Below, piece by piece: positions 47,201-58,360 of a DNA stretch of 64,000 bases. This stretch comes from Mikania micrantha. Taxonomy: Eukaryota > Streptophyta > Magnoliopsida > Asterales > Asteraceae. The notes under the pieces are model-generated. The model had not been told where the DNA came from and did no database searches. It saw nothing but the letters and a program-made list of their open reading frames with translations. The DNA lies in contig CM018692.1 of the NCBI GenBank assembly GCA_009363875.1, positions 93,338,137 through 93,402,136 of the forward strand. The letters run 5' to 3'. A program made the position numbers and the translations under genes. Numbering within the stretch: position 1 is the stretch's first letter; every line of letters begins with the position of its first letter.

Positions 47201-48835
47201 ACATTTGTGTGCTTTCATACAAGATATGAGACGCAGTGGCGTACTGATCTTCTCACCTTGTACATACAATGTCTCTCCATGCGAAAGAGGTATACGAACA
47301 ATCTTTTCATGGCATACGATTTCAGCCTGGTGTTTGGACAACCAGTCCATGCCAATGACTACATCAAAACTACCTAAAGTGATAGGCATAAGATCAATTT
47401 CCAATGTCTGACCCATCAAATCAAGTATACATCCCTTAAGGATTTGCTCACTTACAATTAACTTACCATCAGCTAATTCTACGGTGTATGGACTATCTAA
47501 GGCAGTGGGACTAACATTTAGCAACTTAGCAAGTGAACTAGATATAAAACTCCGATCGGCACCAGTGTCAAATAACATAGAGGCATAGTGATTATTTAAG
47601 AGGAACGTACCCGTAACAATGTTGGGATCCTCCCGTGCTTGACGTCCTCCAATCACAAACGCTCTGCCCCTAGCACCATTGTTGTTGTTGTTATTATTGT
47701 TGTTATTGGTGCCATTGCCGTTACCGTTGCCGTTGCCATTTGCATTATTATCCCTGCCTTTCTGGAGTTGTGGGCAATCCTTTTTAAAGTGCCCCATCTT
47801 GCCACACTCAAAACAACCCTTCTGTGAGTTGTTCTGATTGTTATTGTGATTGTTGTGATTGTTTTGCAGCTCCCCACGACAATCCTTAGCCGCATGCCCA
47901 ACCTTACCACACCTTTGACACTTAGCTCTATCGCACTGATTTCCCGCATGATGAAATCCACACCTGTTGCACTTTGGGTGTTTACCAATATAACCCCCTG
48001 ACGATGATGATTGTTGACCACTATTTGAGTTGTGATAAGACTTGTTTGAGTCTTGTTTCCGGTTCTGCTGAAACGGTTGTTGGTTGAAGTTCCTGGAGTT
48101 GCTTTCCCACTTCCTCTTGTGGTCACCTACTTTAGTAGCTGATGTTCGTTTAGGCAGAGTCCCTTGTAACACCGCCTGATCAGTTAGTTGGTGCGCTAAA
48201 CGAACAGCTTGTTGAATGGTTGTGGGATTTGCAGAAGTGACCAATCCCTGGATCTGAGGCACCAATTCCCCGATGTACCTCTCTATCCACTTGCTTGCGG
48301 GAGTAGCCATGTGAGGTAGAAGTCTGGCTAATTCATGAGATCGAGTCGTGTACTCCTCGATGTTGGACCCCTCCATCTTGAGGTGCCAATATTCCTCCTC
48401 TAATTTCTGCATCTCACTACGAGGACAGTACTCCTCCTGCATTAAAGTCTTAAATACATTCCAGGTTAAGGCATTGGCCTCACCCAATCCCAAAGTTTGG
48501 ACATTTGAGTTCCACCAAGTCAAAGCTGGACCCTCCAATGTTCCCGTAGCATACTTCACCTTGTTCTCGTTCGGACAATTGCACATCTCAAACACAGATT
48601 CAGCCTTCTCAATCCATCGTAGGAGTCCAATGGCTCCTTCCGATCCTTTGAAATTGTGTGGCTTACAGTCCAAGAACATCTTGAACGTGCATGCCTGTGG
48701 GTTAACCAGTCCCCCTGCCGGACCCTGTGGCCCTGTATTGTGTGTCTGAGCGTAGTTCGCGATAGCCTCCGCGACCCTGTTATTGATTAGCTCGTTGAGC
48801 TCAGCAACTGTCATGTGAACGTTCTCGTTGGCCAT
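44279..48835 (-). pseudogene. Gag-Pol of the outer Ty3/gypsy element, broken by one stop
   Basis: One continuous frame from ATG 48835 (MANENVHM; an upstream in-frame Met at 48946 is less likely) to 44279, about 1518 codons, interrupted only by a TAA at 45833-45835. Order: gag capsid, CCHC zinc knuckles (plus 47800-47970; CQRCGKVGHAAKDC, CFECGKMGHFKKDC), an Asn-rich linker, protease (DTGAD, about 47560), reverse transcriptase (FIDDILIYS, about 46550), RNase H (CDASAQGLGCVL, TDHKSL), the stop, integrase (HHCC finger, DDE core with WVIVDRLTKSA and AYHPQTDGQSERT) and a chromodomain-like C-terminus (IMDREVKQL...). The stop falls in the short linker between RNase H and integrase. RT and RNase H could still be made; integrase could not without read-through. 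Confidence 0.95.
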
Positions 48836-49074
48836 TATCTTCCTAGTTAAAAGAAATGTTAAAGCGTTATCAAGATCCAATGTGACATGTGTAAACAAAA
48901 CAACAAACACAACATGTAATGTATAAATCAATACAACTGTTAGCAATAAGTAGAAATTTTCAATAGATAATAATCTGGTTTGAGTACAATACTTTTGAAA
49001 TCAAACATAAGTTTTCAAACTTCTAATGTAGGAACACAACCCGTTCCTAATAAGTTTAAGCAAAACAAGGAAAA

Positions 49075-49719
49075 TCAATCATCCTCAACAGTGGATTCAG
49101 GATCAGAATCAACAGTTGGTGCTGGTTCTTGCCCTTCTTCCTCTTCATCCTCTTCCTCATTCTCCGAGGCCACCAAGTCTTCCAAGGCTTCAAGTCTGCC
49201 TTCCAGAATCTCCGCTCGGTTCTCTGAAGCTTCAAGACGACCAATCAAATTAATCATCTCATCCCGCATATCATTGACCAGATGGGCAAGATTATCTTGT
49301 CTTTCATTAGCATCCCATAATTCCCGAACGTTATACTCAATCCTATCGTTCTCCCAGTACAAGTCCTCACGCAGTTTGGCAATCTCCTCAGCATCAGTCC
49401 TTTGCCTCTTAGGCTCAGGGACATCCAATACAGGTGGTGGATGAGTAGAAGGTCCCTCAGCAGGAATCTCCTGAGTAGCCTCTGCTGGCTCCTCCTCCGG
49501 ATCCTCATCCGGATCCTCATCCGGATCCTCTTCCGGATCCTCCTCCGGGTCCTCATCTGGATCCTCCTCTGGATCCTCCTCCGGGTCTGAATCATCCCTC
49601 TCAGATGGTGGAGGAGATGGAATAGGTGGTGCTGGTGATGATGGTGGTGCTGGAACTATCGGCTCCTCATCCTCAGAATCATCAATGTAAATATACGGTG
49701 CTGATGATGAAGATACCAT
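49075..49719 (-). CDS. Accessory acidic ORF between 5' LTR and gag of the outer element
   Basis: From ATG 49719 (MVSSSSAPYI) this encodes 214 residues; an in-frame ATG at 49776 would add 19. Parts in order: Ser-rich start, Pro-rich segment, an acidic block of repeated DPEEDP/DPDEDP built on a 12-bp DNA repeat (plus 49495-49590), a short basic PKRQR stretch that could be a nuclear signal, then a probable coiled coil (about residues 110-185, many Leu/Ile at heptad spacing), and an acidic tail. It is in the same orientation as gag-pol and lies 240 bases upstream of it. I do not recognise a family. Extra ORFs are known in some plant gypsy lineages; a role here is unknown. Intact, unlike pol. Confidence 0.65.
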   Translation of the reverse strand: MVSSSSAPYIYIDDSEDEEPIVPAPPSSPAPPIPSPPPSERDDSDPEEDPEEDPDEDPEEDPEEDPDEDPDEDPEEEPAEATQEIPAEGPSTHPPPVLDVPEPKRQRTDAEEIAKLREDLYWENDRIEYNVRELWDANERQDNLAHLVNDMRDEMINLIGRLEASENRAEILEGRLEALEDLVASENEEEDEEEEGQEPAPTVDSDPESTVEDD

Positions 49720-49887
49720 GCCTGTTACATAATACCGTATGTAAGTGCAGTGCCATGGAATGTGTAAGCAAGTCAATTACATAATGCCATATGTAATTTC
49801 TAAGTAATATGTGTAAGCATATGTGTCTAATGTCTAACAGTCATAGTCTAAGTCTACAAATGCAAACCTAGTTCGCTATAACCAATG

Positions 49888-49899
49888 TCTCTGATACCA
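49888..49899 (-). promoter_or_regulatory. Primer-binding site of the outer element
   Basis: The minus strand reads TGGTATCAGAGA, one base different from the consensus TGGTATCAGAGC, 3 bases from the LTR start at 49903. Confidence 0.88.
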
Positions 49900-49902
49900 A
49901 TC

Positions 49903-52762
49903 TGTCACACCCCCAATTTTCAACTAACGGAATCATACCGTTTGGGAACGTGACAAACCAGGATCTCAGATCATTAGACATAACGAAGACCTCTATATGA
50001 ATTTCAAAACATACTTTGGTCTAAACTGTAACATCAAAGTTTTTAAAGTTTGCGGAAGCGTTTTAAAACAATAACCAAAGTAACAGTTGTAACATGTAAA
50101 TTAGAAAACAAAATCCCCAAATGTGTAATTCAAACAATATAAATGTAAAACATGCATGCGACTCTATCTCCTAGTCCATGCCTGCTTTCTCGTGCACCTT
50201 AGCGTCCTGAGAAAACATGTAAATCAACTCAACACAAAGGTTGGTGCATAACACAGGTTTAAGTATTCACAATGTTCAAAACAACAGTTTGAATATCAAG
50301 TTGGCAGATAACATAATCACACATGCATAGTCATGATAGCTAGTCATTTGTACTATTTACATAAGTGGTCGACACCGAAACTGACGATTGCCATGCTATA
50401 GCATGTTTTTGCCTTGCCACTATTGTCTAGCACGAACAATATTAATGTGTGTTTGGTCAGTCAAACACCTGCGTAGATCCCATCTACCAGGTGAGGTTTG
50501 TCAAACCTAATAGATCTATTTCCAACTACCACGCTTTGCGCTACGGCAAACTAAACGGTTCGAAGTGTAAGGACTTTTAAATGCTATGTTGTCACATAAT
50601 GTAAACAGCTAACTCATGCAAGTGATATGTATCCAAAAATGTTTGTTGCACATGTTTTCTCCCCCAAAACAGTTAAAATAAGAAAGGGGCCGTGTACGCA
50701 CCTTTGATTATTTGCAGAATGATCAAACACTTGTGAACTCGCGTAGAAAATCCTCTACGAAGAATCTGTGTTTAAACAATAACTTAGTGTTATTCGAATA
50801 GTCTTTTTGTGCTTGACATCACATACGTGTCAACACACTTATGTTAAAGTGTTAGAAATGTGCATACGAAAGTACGCGTGCCTTTGGAATCGTTTAAATA
50901 AAATCATATAGTCGTTTATGATTTTATTTAACTAAACGTAATTATACGCGATTTCGTTTTCGATCAAAAATGTGAATTTTATCATTCTAATTAGTTCGGG
51001 ATGAAATTCTGGTTCCAACGCAATTTGAACGAGTTAAATCAGAGTTAAAACGAATAACTTATGATTAAAACACGAAAAATGGTTTAATTTCTAAAAACAG
51101 TCAAGGGCAAGGGTCGAACCCTTGACCTCTCAAATCAAACACACACCCTACCACTGCTCTGCTTCGAATTTTATTGACAGAACTCCCCTGATAATTGTTT
51201 TAATCACTAGTTGACTGATCCCCTTAGTCTTTCCTAATCCGAACTCAATGACCTTGAATTGACCCACAATTCGATCATCATTGATCATGAAACCATAGGG
51301 TTATGGTTCTACAGATCCAACCGAGCCTAAAGATGATCTTAATTCAAACTATCGTTCATCATAGCCCGATTAATCGAGCATTAACCTATCGAACTCAAGT
51401 TCTTAAGTCCCCAACTTAAAATCGTTCAATTCGATAATGTGAGTCCACCAAATCATAGGGTTATCATTGAGTAAGGGTTTTCGAAACTATCTGTAAAGAT
51501 TAATTCGATTTTCATGATTGATTGCTTCGAAAAACCCCAATCCGTTCAACTTAAAGAACCCTAGAAACCAAAGTTGTTTAATTCTCGATTGATATATGAA
51601 ATTAACATGGGTTTCTCATTGAAACCAACATTTCGAACTTGTCTGCATAATTTGATTTGATTTTTAACACCGTTTACATCAAAACCCCCAAACCATTTAA
51701 TGCTACGAACCCTAGAATTCAAAATCATTAGATTCGTGTTTGTTTTATGAAATTGGAATATGTGTTAGCCTAATCGAATGCTTCTGAAACTAATGGTGTT
51801 GTTTAATTTCATTTTAAAGTCCATATCAATCGAAACCCCCAAAACCGTTGTAATGATGAACCCTAACTATGAAACCCATATGATTCGATGCTTAAAACGA
51901 AATTTAGCTTAGGATTACTCTTAGTCGGCTGTTTCAGAAGATGTAGGAGTAAATACTTACTTGATTTGATAGCCAATTGAAAGAGATCGACTTCTAGATG
52001 GGTATTCGGCCGCACACGTATGACTCCGATGGTCTCCTATGCTATTCCGATCAAATTGATGTGGGTACTATGTTCAGAAAGTGCCGAATAATAGGTGTGT
52101 ATGTAAACTTTGATCAATTGTGATCAATTATACCAAATTTTATACGGCTTTGTCACCTCCTTCGACGGTTACGACCTTTGGGTTGGTTTTTGGTTTAATT
52201 CGGTGAATTAATGGTTCCATAACTGATGATAATTGATAATCATCATTAACATGACAGTTATGCATGTTAATTTCGACTGATGATAGTGATTTAATAGAAA
52301 TTTCGAATTTTTGCTACACCACACACATGAATTTTGACTTAAAAAGTCAAAACCTACCATTTTGTGATATTTCAATACTACTTTTCTTAATTCAACTATT
52401 TCTAACTTAATTTTTGTTCAATTCTTAATACTTTTGACCTAATATCACTGATTTCGTTAATTCTTGATTAACAAAACTAGACCAAAAGGCCTAATCTTCA
52501 TAAATCGATCCAAAGAGAATATGATTGGCTAGGTAAATCCTTTCGGGCCTCATAAAATACAATTGGCCTTCCTTGGGCCTCATAGTTGCAATTGGGCCTA
52601 TCTTGGGCCTCAGTGGGCCTGCCTTGGCCTTATTGGGCCTTCCTTGGCCTTATTGGGCCTACTTCTATTCAATTGGGCCTACTTCTATTCAATTGGGCCC
52701 CATAAAATACAATTGGGCCTACGAGGGTTAACGAGGTTAATTCGAAAAGTCGGATTGTCACA
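49903..52762 (-). repeat. 5' LTR of the outer gypsy element
   Basis: 2860 bp. It differs from the 3' LTR by about 20 substitutions plus one 2-bp and one 1-bp indel, which exactly explains the 3-bp length difference. Confidence 0.95.
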
Positions 52763-52767
52763 CGACC
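52763..52767. other. Right target-site duplication of the outer gypsy element (CGACC)
   Basis: Pairs with CGACT at 31529-31533 (one mismatch) on the other side of the element. Confidence 0.85.
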
Positions 52768-55700
52768 CCTCTGTACTTTATGTAAACGTGGATTCCAACG
52801 TCAGGTGCTTCCGTTCCAAGTGTAGTGTTTGGGGAAATCTTTATACAAATATTGTCTCGATAATTCGTCTACTCTGTTTCTTTCAAAAAACACAGTTAAC
52901 ATTGTTCTCTTAGCTCTTTCCCTATCAACAATCTTAGAAATTATATCATTATCGCTGAATATAACCATCTGATTATTAGGGAGATGAAGTTGTAAGGCTA
53001 AGACAGCTGGATAAATTTGAGAAAGAGAGAAGGAAAAAATGCGCCACATAGCCTCTGGGGGCGATACATAGTGTGCATCTTGAAATTTCTTAATCTCATT
53101 AATGATAGATTGTTGCTCATCTTCATCTTGTTCAACATGAATAACTTGTTTATCATGGCCTTTATAAACATACTTGAATAAATATTTCACTGATTTTATA
53201 CTTGAGCAAACCTCGACATTGATGTGGCAGTTGAACATCATCAACAACCTTAGATTATATGGGACAACCCATCTATTATCCAGATTTTTTCCTCGTACAT
53301 CCACTTTTATACCATTATCTCTCCTTCGATATAATGGATATGCATCATCTCCTTGGGTTGTCTGTTCATTAAATTGTCTAGGATAATGAAATCGACAAAT
53401 GGGAGGGTCACCCTGCATACAAAGACTGTTTGAACGTAAGCGTCCACAAGGACCATGAATCATGTGGCTGACAACAAGCTCGTGCAACTTGGGATGTGTT
53501 AGTCTGTCAGGGATTTCGGCACATACGATCTTATCATAGTGGTCTGGATTACTGATTTTGTCTTAGGGGTACATAATTAGAAGAAAATGTGCATGCAGAA
53601 AACCACGCTTTTGAAACTCAATGATGTAAACATATGCCTTCACTTTACCCAGGACATGTTTCTTGAATAGTTGTTCCTTAAGATCCTCCAATTTAGCACG
53701 AAACACCCTTGAAACAAGATTAGGTCGATCCTGTGCAGTTTGACCAGCTTTTAAATTAGCACATATCTTAGGCCATCGCGGATTACATGTCATTGTAAGG
53801 AATAGATCTGGTTTTCCGTCGTCTTGAACTAAACACATCGCATCTAGATACCTACGACGCATGTCCCGAGGCCCTCCAATGAAAGACGCAGGGAGGACAA
53901 TGCGTTGTCCGACTCTGTTAGCATTAACCTCACCAGCATTTACGCAATCCACGATACCTTGATACAAATCTGCTCTAATCTTTGCCTGGTTTTTCTCACA
54001 AAACTGTAAACGTGATGTCTCGAGTTTATGTAAATATCTACAACAAATTGTTGTAGCAATCTACCACCAAACAAAACCACGTTCTCTATAGAGCGAATTT
54101 GGAACTTGTAACAGTATTACTCTCGCACAGCCACTGTTTTCCGACCACTCCGTGTGCTAGACTCTAAATAAAAAGCAGTGTTAAAAGATAATAATACTCA
54201 TTAAGGTATTATATTTAAGCTATTCACTTAAAAAGGACATGGCAATTGTTGGTACCTTCCATTTCCTGGTCGATGTTGTCTTCATTATTTTGAACTTCAC
54301 TGATTGATACTCCTTCTCGTGGTACGTTAGGATGCCAACCCGACTCACCGTTAGGGAAAAATAAAGGATACGACAATGGATCATAACAACCAAAGTATGG
54401 CTAAATAGTTTGACGGTAATCAGACCTACCATAAACAACAATACTTCTTTTGTATGAAGTTATATTGTCGTTTCCTTCGACCCAAATTCCAGCAACCTAT
54501 ATAATAGTGTGTTATAAATAACAAAAAAAATTATACTATGTGCATGAAAATTTTAATTCATAAATGGAATAATATTAGTCAAACCTCGGATGTCGTTGGC
54601 CAGTTATACACTCTTTGGTCAAGTTCCACCGAAGCATTTAAAGTGACACGATAGTTGTCCAGAGGTCCTAATTCCCCAAGACTATGAAATGTGTTAATGT
54701 ATGGGTTTGCAGAAAGAACACGTGTCAACAGCTGAGTAATACTTCGATCAAGATTTGGCCATTGGAGTCTATGATCTAACTCGGTATCCGGATCGTGAAA
54801 ATATAATTGCAAGTATTTTGGTTTTCCATCCCTCGGAAGTAATTGATCAATCTTGTGATATATTCCTTTATGAGCACGAAACGTATAAACACCATCTCTC
54901 ATATTGTTCATGGTTTCATCCAATGTCACACCCATTGAGGCAAAAGAAAAATTGGTGTTATAAGCACGTATATTCTGCCTAAATATTTTTCCAATCTCAT
55001 CTTGTGATGTGAAAAGGCAGAACAACTCATTGGGAATTTCTGAATTTGCTAACTTTGTTTTCCCGCTCATACAACAAAATGTAGCAAATTTAAATGGAAA
55101 TAATTTTGCACTGCAGTGTGGACACAGACTCCGCTCCTTTAAGACACGATGGTCTCTAGGTATACCATCATAAACAAAATTATACGGATCATCTTCAACG
55201 TTTTCCTCTATAATAGATACAAATTCATTATATTAAACAACACATACTAAAACATATAAATGTAATAAATAAAGGACTGGCAATAAAAAAAAACCTTGTG
55301 CTACTGCAGTTGTGGCTTCATTTAAGAGACGATGGCTTTGTATGTTATCATCACGAACGGTTGGTTGATTAAACACGTTACGAAATTGAGGTAATAGTGT
55401 GCGCGGTTGAATTCTATTACCTAAAAAATTAGTTGTAATAAGTGACAAAAATGACCAAGTATGTCAACTAAAATAATCAAATAATTGACAAAAAATAAGC
55501 CTCTTGATATTTCTTGCATCACTTCACCAATTCCACAAGGGAGTGTACTTGTTGGCGTACTATCGTCTATCAAGTTTTCACCACTATTACTCTGTAACGT
55601 TCTTTGCGGTATAGATCTATTACTTTCAGAGTTATCTCCATTGCAAATTTTAGATACTTTGCAACTCTCTTTGCGTGAAGAATAATATCGCGCGTTAGTT

Positions 55701-55882
55701 GCTTTTCGTTTTTCACGTGAAGAGGATGCACTTGAGCTAGAAACAACATTAGTTTCTTGTGGTTTTCTGTTCTCTTTAAGCGAAGCATAATATCGTGCAT
55801 TATATTCTCTCTTTTTTTCAGCTGGCGTACACGTACTTGAGGTAGAAGCACCATTAAAATTTTTTGGTCGACCGTTAGTCAT
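52763..55882 (-). pseudogene. Helitron Rep/helicase, N-terminal half with HUH/Rep domain
   Basis: This is the rolling-circle nuclease end of the Helitron transposase. N-terminus at 55882 with two KREYNARYYAS-like repeats; exon pieces at 55448-55310, 55200-54585 and 54496-54220, the last two joined by an 88-bp GT-AG intron (54497-54584). Landmarks: YFGCYDPLSYPLFFP (about 54340-54400), the Helitron-like N domain (53967-53563) with HUH motif FLHAHFLLI, then 53487-52803 with the two-tyrosine block YLFKYVYKG. In-frame stops occur at about 54401, in 54120-54150, at 53563, and at 52801. The frame continues across the gypsy insertion into 31533. Catalytic motifs remain visible although the gene is dead. 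Confidence 0.88.
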
Positions 55883-56052
55883 TGTGATTTAATTAATACC
55901 TTGTAAATTAAATAAAGGAGACTTATCATATAAAGTCCATTTTACATAAACATAATACACAACTATAATAGAAAATATATTCTTATTTATTCATATAATA
56001 TAAATATCTTAAAACATTAATATAGATAATGAAACATTTAGTGAAAATTAAA
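55883..56052. other. Spacer between Rep/helicase start and F-box remnant
   Basis: 170 AT-rich bases. It should contain any promoter of the Rep/helicase gene (minus strand), but I see no convincing TATA box. Confidence 0.4.
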
Positions 56053-56276
56053 TTAAAGAGTTGGTGAAAGAATAGTTTCTACAAACATAGCTCCCTGGAA
56101 ACTACGAAACCTATTTGAAGCATAGAAGCATTCAAAGGGTTTTCTATTTGTTTCGATTACATAAGGTTCTCCACGGTTAGTGACTAAAAACCAATTACCA
56201 TTAGTCATAAAATGTGTTATTTCACAAAATAATCCTAGTGGTATAGGTGGAATTGGAGGAAATAAAAAACTCTTAA
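56053..56276 (-). pseudogene. Out-of-frame C-terminal end of the F-box gene
   Basis: Directly after the TGA, a shifted frame reads SFLFPPIPPIPLGLF...RGEPYVIETNRKPFECFYASN...FVETILSPTL and stops at TAA 56053-56055. These phrases are typical of the end of F-box-associated domains. Adding them gives about 348 residues, normal for the family. A single-base indel near 56280 explains the break; a small intron is less likely because no GT-AG pair fits. Confidence 0.7.
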
Positions 56277-57098
56277 TCAGTGATCATCTTCTAGCATCCA
56301 TAACTCTACCCACATAGATTCTATGCCCGTGCTAACGAACATGTAAAGTTCATTTTTAATAGACACTAAGTCTCCGAAAGTCATTCTTGCTGAAGCAAGG
56401 GGTGGAAAGGTTATCTCCTTAAAAATCTCCGAATTAACATCGAAACAAAACAACACATTTTCACCTCCGATCCAACAATCACAAACTGTGAAATATAGGG
56501 TATCACCGCAGAAAGTACCGGATGACAAGGAGAAAGAAGGACTTAAATATTCCGATCTTGTTAAGAATGGTATATTCCTCCAAGATTCAAATCTTCTAGA
56601 ATACAGATTAACATCAAATACACCAAGCCTACGCTTTATGTGCAGGACCTTGTAGTTGTCAGAAGCATCGATATACAACCCGACCGCATCGGCATTATGT
56701 TCAAAAAAGCCATGACGATCATGTGTAGACAAAAGTTTGTAAGAACCAGTGACTGGATTCCACAGAGCTAACTCAGAAGTATGGTTCAAGCGAACACACA
56801 ACAATCCATCCAAATGCGAATAAATCGTGACATTATTAAATGGAAAATAAAGAATGGTGCCTGGCTCGTGACCACCGGATTGAAAGTTGATTGGATGCGT
56901 AGAACATGTAAGGTCATCAACTAAAACAACTCTCTGATTAGAAGCACTTAATGAGCGGGAACAATGTATCTTAACAAATTGTGGTGTTAAGAATAATGCC
57001 TTCCATTTTTTAGAAACACACTTAGAATGACCTATAGTCCTTGCTGGTACCCTTGTTAGTATCTCAAATACGATTAGTTCATTAGAAATGTGAACCAT
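56277..57098 (-). CDS. F-box protein with FBA-type C-terminal domain
   Basis: F-box proteins are substrate receptors of SCF ubiquitin ligases, binding SKP1 through the F-box. From ATG 57098 the frame gives 273 residues with no intron. Residues about 5-45 fit the F-box (NELIVFEILTRVPARTIGHSKCVSKKWKALF), and residues 95-250 fit an F-box-associated domain (LDGLLCV...ALWNPVTGSYKLL). It ends at TGA 56277-56279, 70-80 residues short of the usual length. The missing end is open in another frame to 56053. It sits between Helitron Rep/helicase and RPA-like genes, same strand, so it may be Helitron cargo. With the frameshift the product would be truncated; whether it is expressed is unknown. Confidence 0.8.
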   Translation of the reverse strand: MVHISNELIVFEILTRVPARTIGHSKCVSKKWKALFLTPQFVKIHCSRSLSASNQRVVLVDDLTCSTHPINFQSGGHEPGTILYFPFNNVTIYSHLDGLLCVRLNHTSELALWNPVTGSYKLLSTHDRHGFFEHNADAVGLYIDASDNYKVLHIKRRLGVFDVNLYSRRFESWRNIPFLTRSEYLSPSFSLSSGTFCGDTLYFTVCDCWIGGENVLFCFDVNSEIFKEITFPPLASARMTFGDLVSIKNELYMFVSTGIESMWVELWMLEDDH

Positions 57099-57544
57099 GG
57101 TGATACCTTCGTTTTCATCAAATAAAAATGGTTAAAGATTAATGTTGAACATATGTAGCTAAACTTCATTCAAATAACATACGATGCATATAAAAACATA
57201 CTTATACAATACTTAAAGCGTAATCTTAACATGAAGATAATAAAATTTAATACATGAATAAATATATGAAATCATAAAAAAACATCATCTGTAAATATAA
57301 ATTTTTAATATATTGATGTATGGTTTAATAATTCTTAGCAAAAACACGGACTTTGGTAGCGATCTTTTATTTTAATATTTCTTGCCTCGCCCATGTCTGG
57401 TTCAAACATAATCCTACTCAAATTGGTTGACCTTAAAATATTCACTGAATTAACAAAAAAAAGATAACACAAATTAAATTAATAAAGTTATTAAATAAAA
57501 ACAATTATTAGAAAGTTTGTGTATAAGGAATAACATACTATTAG
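57099..57544. other. Spacer between F-box and RPA-like genes
   Basis: AT-rich. A segment at about 57360-57430 (minus strand: NLSRIMFEPDMGEARN) could be a further decayed exon of the RPA-like gene, but I cannot fix its splice sites. Confidence 0.35.
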
Positions 57545-58360
57545 GTAAATGAATCAACTTAACACGTGATACATATATGACGGACTTTCGTGAGATGGCT
57601 CGAACGATACGTACGGCATCAATAAACCCAATATCGTAAAAAAACAATTGTATTATGTGACCGTTGTAGATAACAATTTTGTGTCAACATTAATTTTAGA
57701 AAATAATATTTTCTTAAATAAAAGTGAATACTTACGTCTTATCTTGAAGGAAAAGTTTAAAACTACAATTAGACCGTTCACCTGCTATTATTCTACCGAC
57801 AACATCTAAAATAAAATAATAAAATACAATATATTATTATAATTAGTATCTTTTTTATATAGAAAATGTAATTTTAAATTGTGATTATTTAAACGTACCA
57901 ATTATTAGTTTTGTAGATCGTCTGTCGTGTGTAAGAGTCATTATAGAAGGAACTAATGGATACAAACGAAACCCTCTTGGAACATCACTTGTAAATGGAA
58001 GAAGTTTAGTGTGTTCAGTAATCACGATCTTAAACTCGCCCCAAATCAAGATGTGGTTTTCATATGTTGGCCACTCTTTGTAATCGAAACTCTCTATTTG
58101 GAAACGACTTAATACAAACATGTTCTCGACCAGATTCATGTTGGTGTAAAATTTCATTAAATCTGATGGGATGAAAGCAGGTACCCTATGTCTCTAAAAA
58201 ATACATATTCAATATTTAATCAAAACGAAGTCTAAATATCATATAAAATTTTTGCATAAAAATTGATCTTACGTGTTGGTCGAGAAAAATAACCAATGTT
58301 TTGTTTTCACAAATTGGCAAAACGAACTCAACCCAAATAAAGGACAACGTTTACCAAACA
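57545..58360 (-). pseudogene. RPA1-like single-strand DNA-binding protein remnant (Helitron-associated)
   Basis: Replication protein A large-subunit homologues bind single-stranded DNA through OB folds, and many plant Helitrons carry one. Exons on the minus strand: about 58360-58273 (ends LVIFLDQH), 58193-57899 (RHRVPAFIPSDLMKFY...NMFVLSRFQIESFDYKEWPTYENHILIW...), 57805-57736 (DVVGRIIAGERS...LFLQDKT), about 57640-57545 (GHIIQLFFYDIGFIDAV...). The first three join in phase at GT-AG sites; joining gives the OB-fold phrase DQHRHRVPAFIP, like the DxxGxRIxAxI of RPA DBD-A. The acceptor of the last exon is not canonical, and the upstream start and downstream OB folds are missing, so it is decayed or partial. 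Confidence 0.65.

Larger units (their letters stand above)
31534..52762 (-). mobile_element. Outer Tekay-type Ty3/gypsy retrotransposon, minus strand, itself interrupted
   Basis: Full-length element: 3' LTR 31534-34396, 5' LTR 49903-52762, primer-binding site, accessory ORF, gag-pol ending in a chromodomain-like segment. It sits inside the Helitron Rep/helicase gene with a near-perfect 5-bp target duplication. A second element (34468-43824) is inserted between its pol stop and its 3' LTR. Without that insertion it is about 11.9 kb. The chromodomain-like C-terminus and FIDD-type RT place it with plant chromoviruses of Tekay/Del type (family knowledge). LTRs differ by about 20 substitutions and two small indels in about 2860 bases by my hand count. 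Confidence 0.95.

Noticed and set aside
49254..49595. 113-residue Arg-rich frame beside the accessory ORF
   Set aside because: Frame shadow of the DPEEDP repeat; the acidic frame is in line with an LTR leader and longer.
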